Of a stretch of DNA of 33,239 nucleotides, positions 33,026 through 33,239 are shown in pieces (the stretch's first letter is position 1; each line of letters begins with the position of its first letter). Position numbers and translations under genes: made by a program. Below the pieces are notes generated by a model. That model made no database searches. It worked only from the letters and a program-made list of their open reading frames with translations, and was not told where the DNA came from. Source of the DNA: an uncultured Thermoguttaceae bacterium (GTDB taxonomy: Bacteria; Planctomycetota; Planctomycetia; Pirellulales; Thermoguttaceae); the NCBI GenBank assembly GCA_934725735.1, contig CAKVCP010000011.1:1-33239 (forward strand), read 5' to 3'.

Positions 33026-33239
33026 ATGCCTATTTACGAATTTCAATGCAAAAAGTGCGGCGCGTCCTTCGAACTCCTCGTTCGCGCTTCCGAAAAGCCG
33101 ATCTGTCCACAATGCGCCTCCGAAGACGTCGGAAGACTCATGAGCGCCCCCGCCTCTTCGTCTCACGCCGCTGGCAACGCCCCTTGCGGACAAGATTGCG
33201 GCGGAGAACGCGCCCATTCATGTTGCTGCTCCGGACATT
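33026..33239 (+). CDS. FmdB-family zinc-ribbon protein, cut by the window end
   Basis: The first 71 codons of a small putative regulatory protein. It begins MPIYEFQCKKCGASFELLV, the FmdB/CxxC_CxxC_SSSS signature, with a second pair CPQC at residues 28-31, so Cys8, Cys11, Cys28 and Cys31 would hold one zinc. After the ribbon come SSSHAAGNAP and a Cys/Gly/His-rich stretch (CGQDCGG, HSCCCSGH), typical of the variable tail of this family and a possible extra metal site. GAGGTGA lies about 6 bases before the ATG. No stop is reached before the window ends. The family is known by domain only; a role in transcription regulation is suggested in annotations but not shown here. Confidence 0.82.
   Translation, partial: MPIYEFQCKKCGASFELLVRASEKPICPQCASEDVGRLMSAPASSSHAAGNAPCGQDCGGERAHSCCCSGH

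Overview
The window looks like chromosomal DNA of a planctomycete, probably from the Pirellulales or a related gut or rumen lineage. This rests on the protein families seen: a DUF1559 prepilin-like protein with the C-terminal H-x9-DG motif, a secreted DUF1080 protein, a Tat-signal Gfo/Idh/MocA oxidoreductase, a set of xylose-isomerase-like TIM barrels, a BON protein with a Trp/Tyr/Pro-rich tail, an FHA protein with a Pro/Ala tail, and very long secreted/anchored proteins without recognisable domains. The DNA is GC-rich with strong GC3 bias, so long antisense shadow frames are common and were ignored. No tRNA, rRNA, CRISPR array, insertion sequence or phage gene was found.

Layout. 1-3.9 kb (+): two tandem secreted nucleoside-hydrolase paralogues, then a DUF1559 protein whose start appears broken by a one-base deletion. 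4.0-6.7 kb (-): two hotdog thioesterases followed, with an ATGA overlap, by an unusual ATPase-permease fusion of the FecCD/BtuCD importer type. 6.8-11.1 kb (-): DUF1080 protein, HEAT-like repeat protein and Tat-exported oxidoreductase, a typical planctomycete sugar-catabolism grouping. 11.3-14.8 kb (-): three tandem TIM-barrel sugar isomerase/epimerase paralogues with related terminator hairpins. 14.8-16.2 kb (+): an AT-rich leader and an FHA protein with a perfect heptad repeat. 16.4-29.0 kb (+): two adjacent giant genes (1256 and 2948 aa). 29.0-31.4 kb (+): a charged low-complexity protein with two different 54-bp tandem repeats. 31.4-32.1 kb: an unexplained GC-rich gap. 32.1-33.2 kb (+): a BON protein and the start of an FmdB-type zinc-ribbon protein.

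How it fits together. The 6.8-14.8 kb block plausibly serves periplasmic and cytoplasmic conversion of sugars or sugar derivatives, and the nucleoside hydrolases release ribose and bases outside the cytoplasm; both statements are inferences from family. The most novel part is the giant pair. By eye it is three consecutive copies of one architecture (N-terminal signal or anchor, a conserved Phe/Trp-x-Val motif, a long beta-rich ectodomain, a cluster of three C-terminal membrane helices), the last two fused into one chain through a basic linker. I do not recognise this family. Promoters and terminators suggest that the FHA gene, the giant pair and the repeat protein are separate transcription units.
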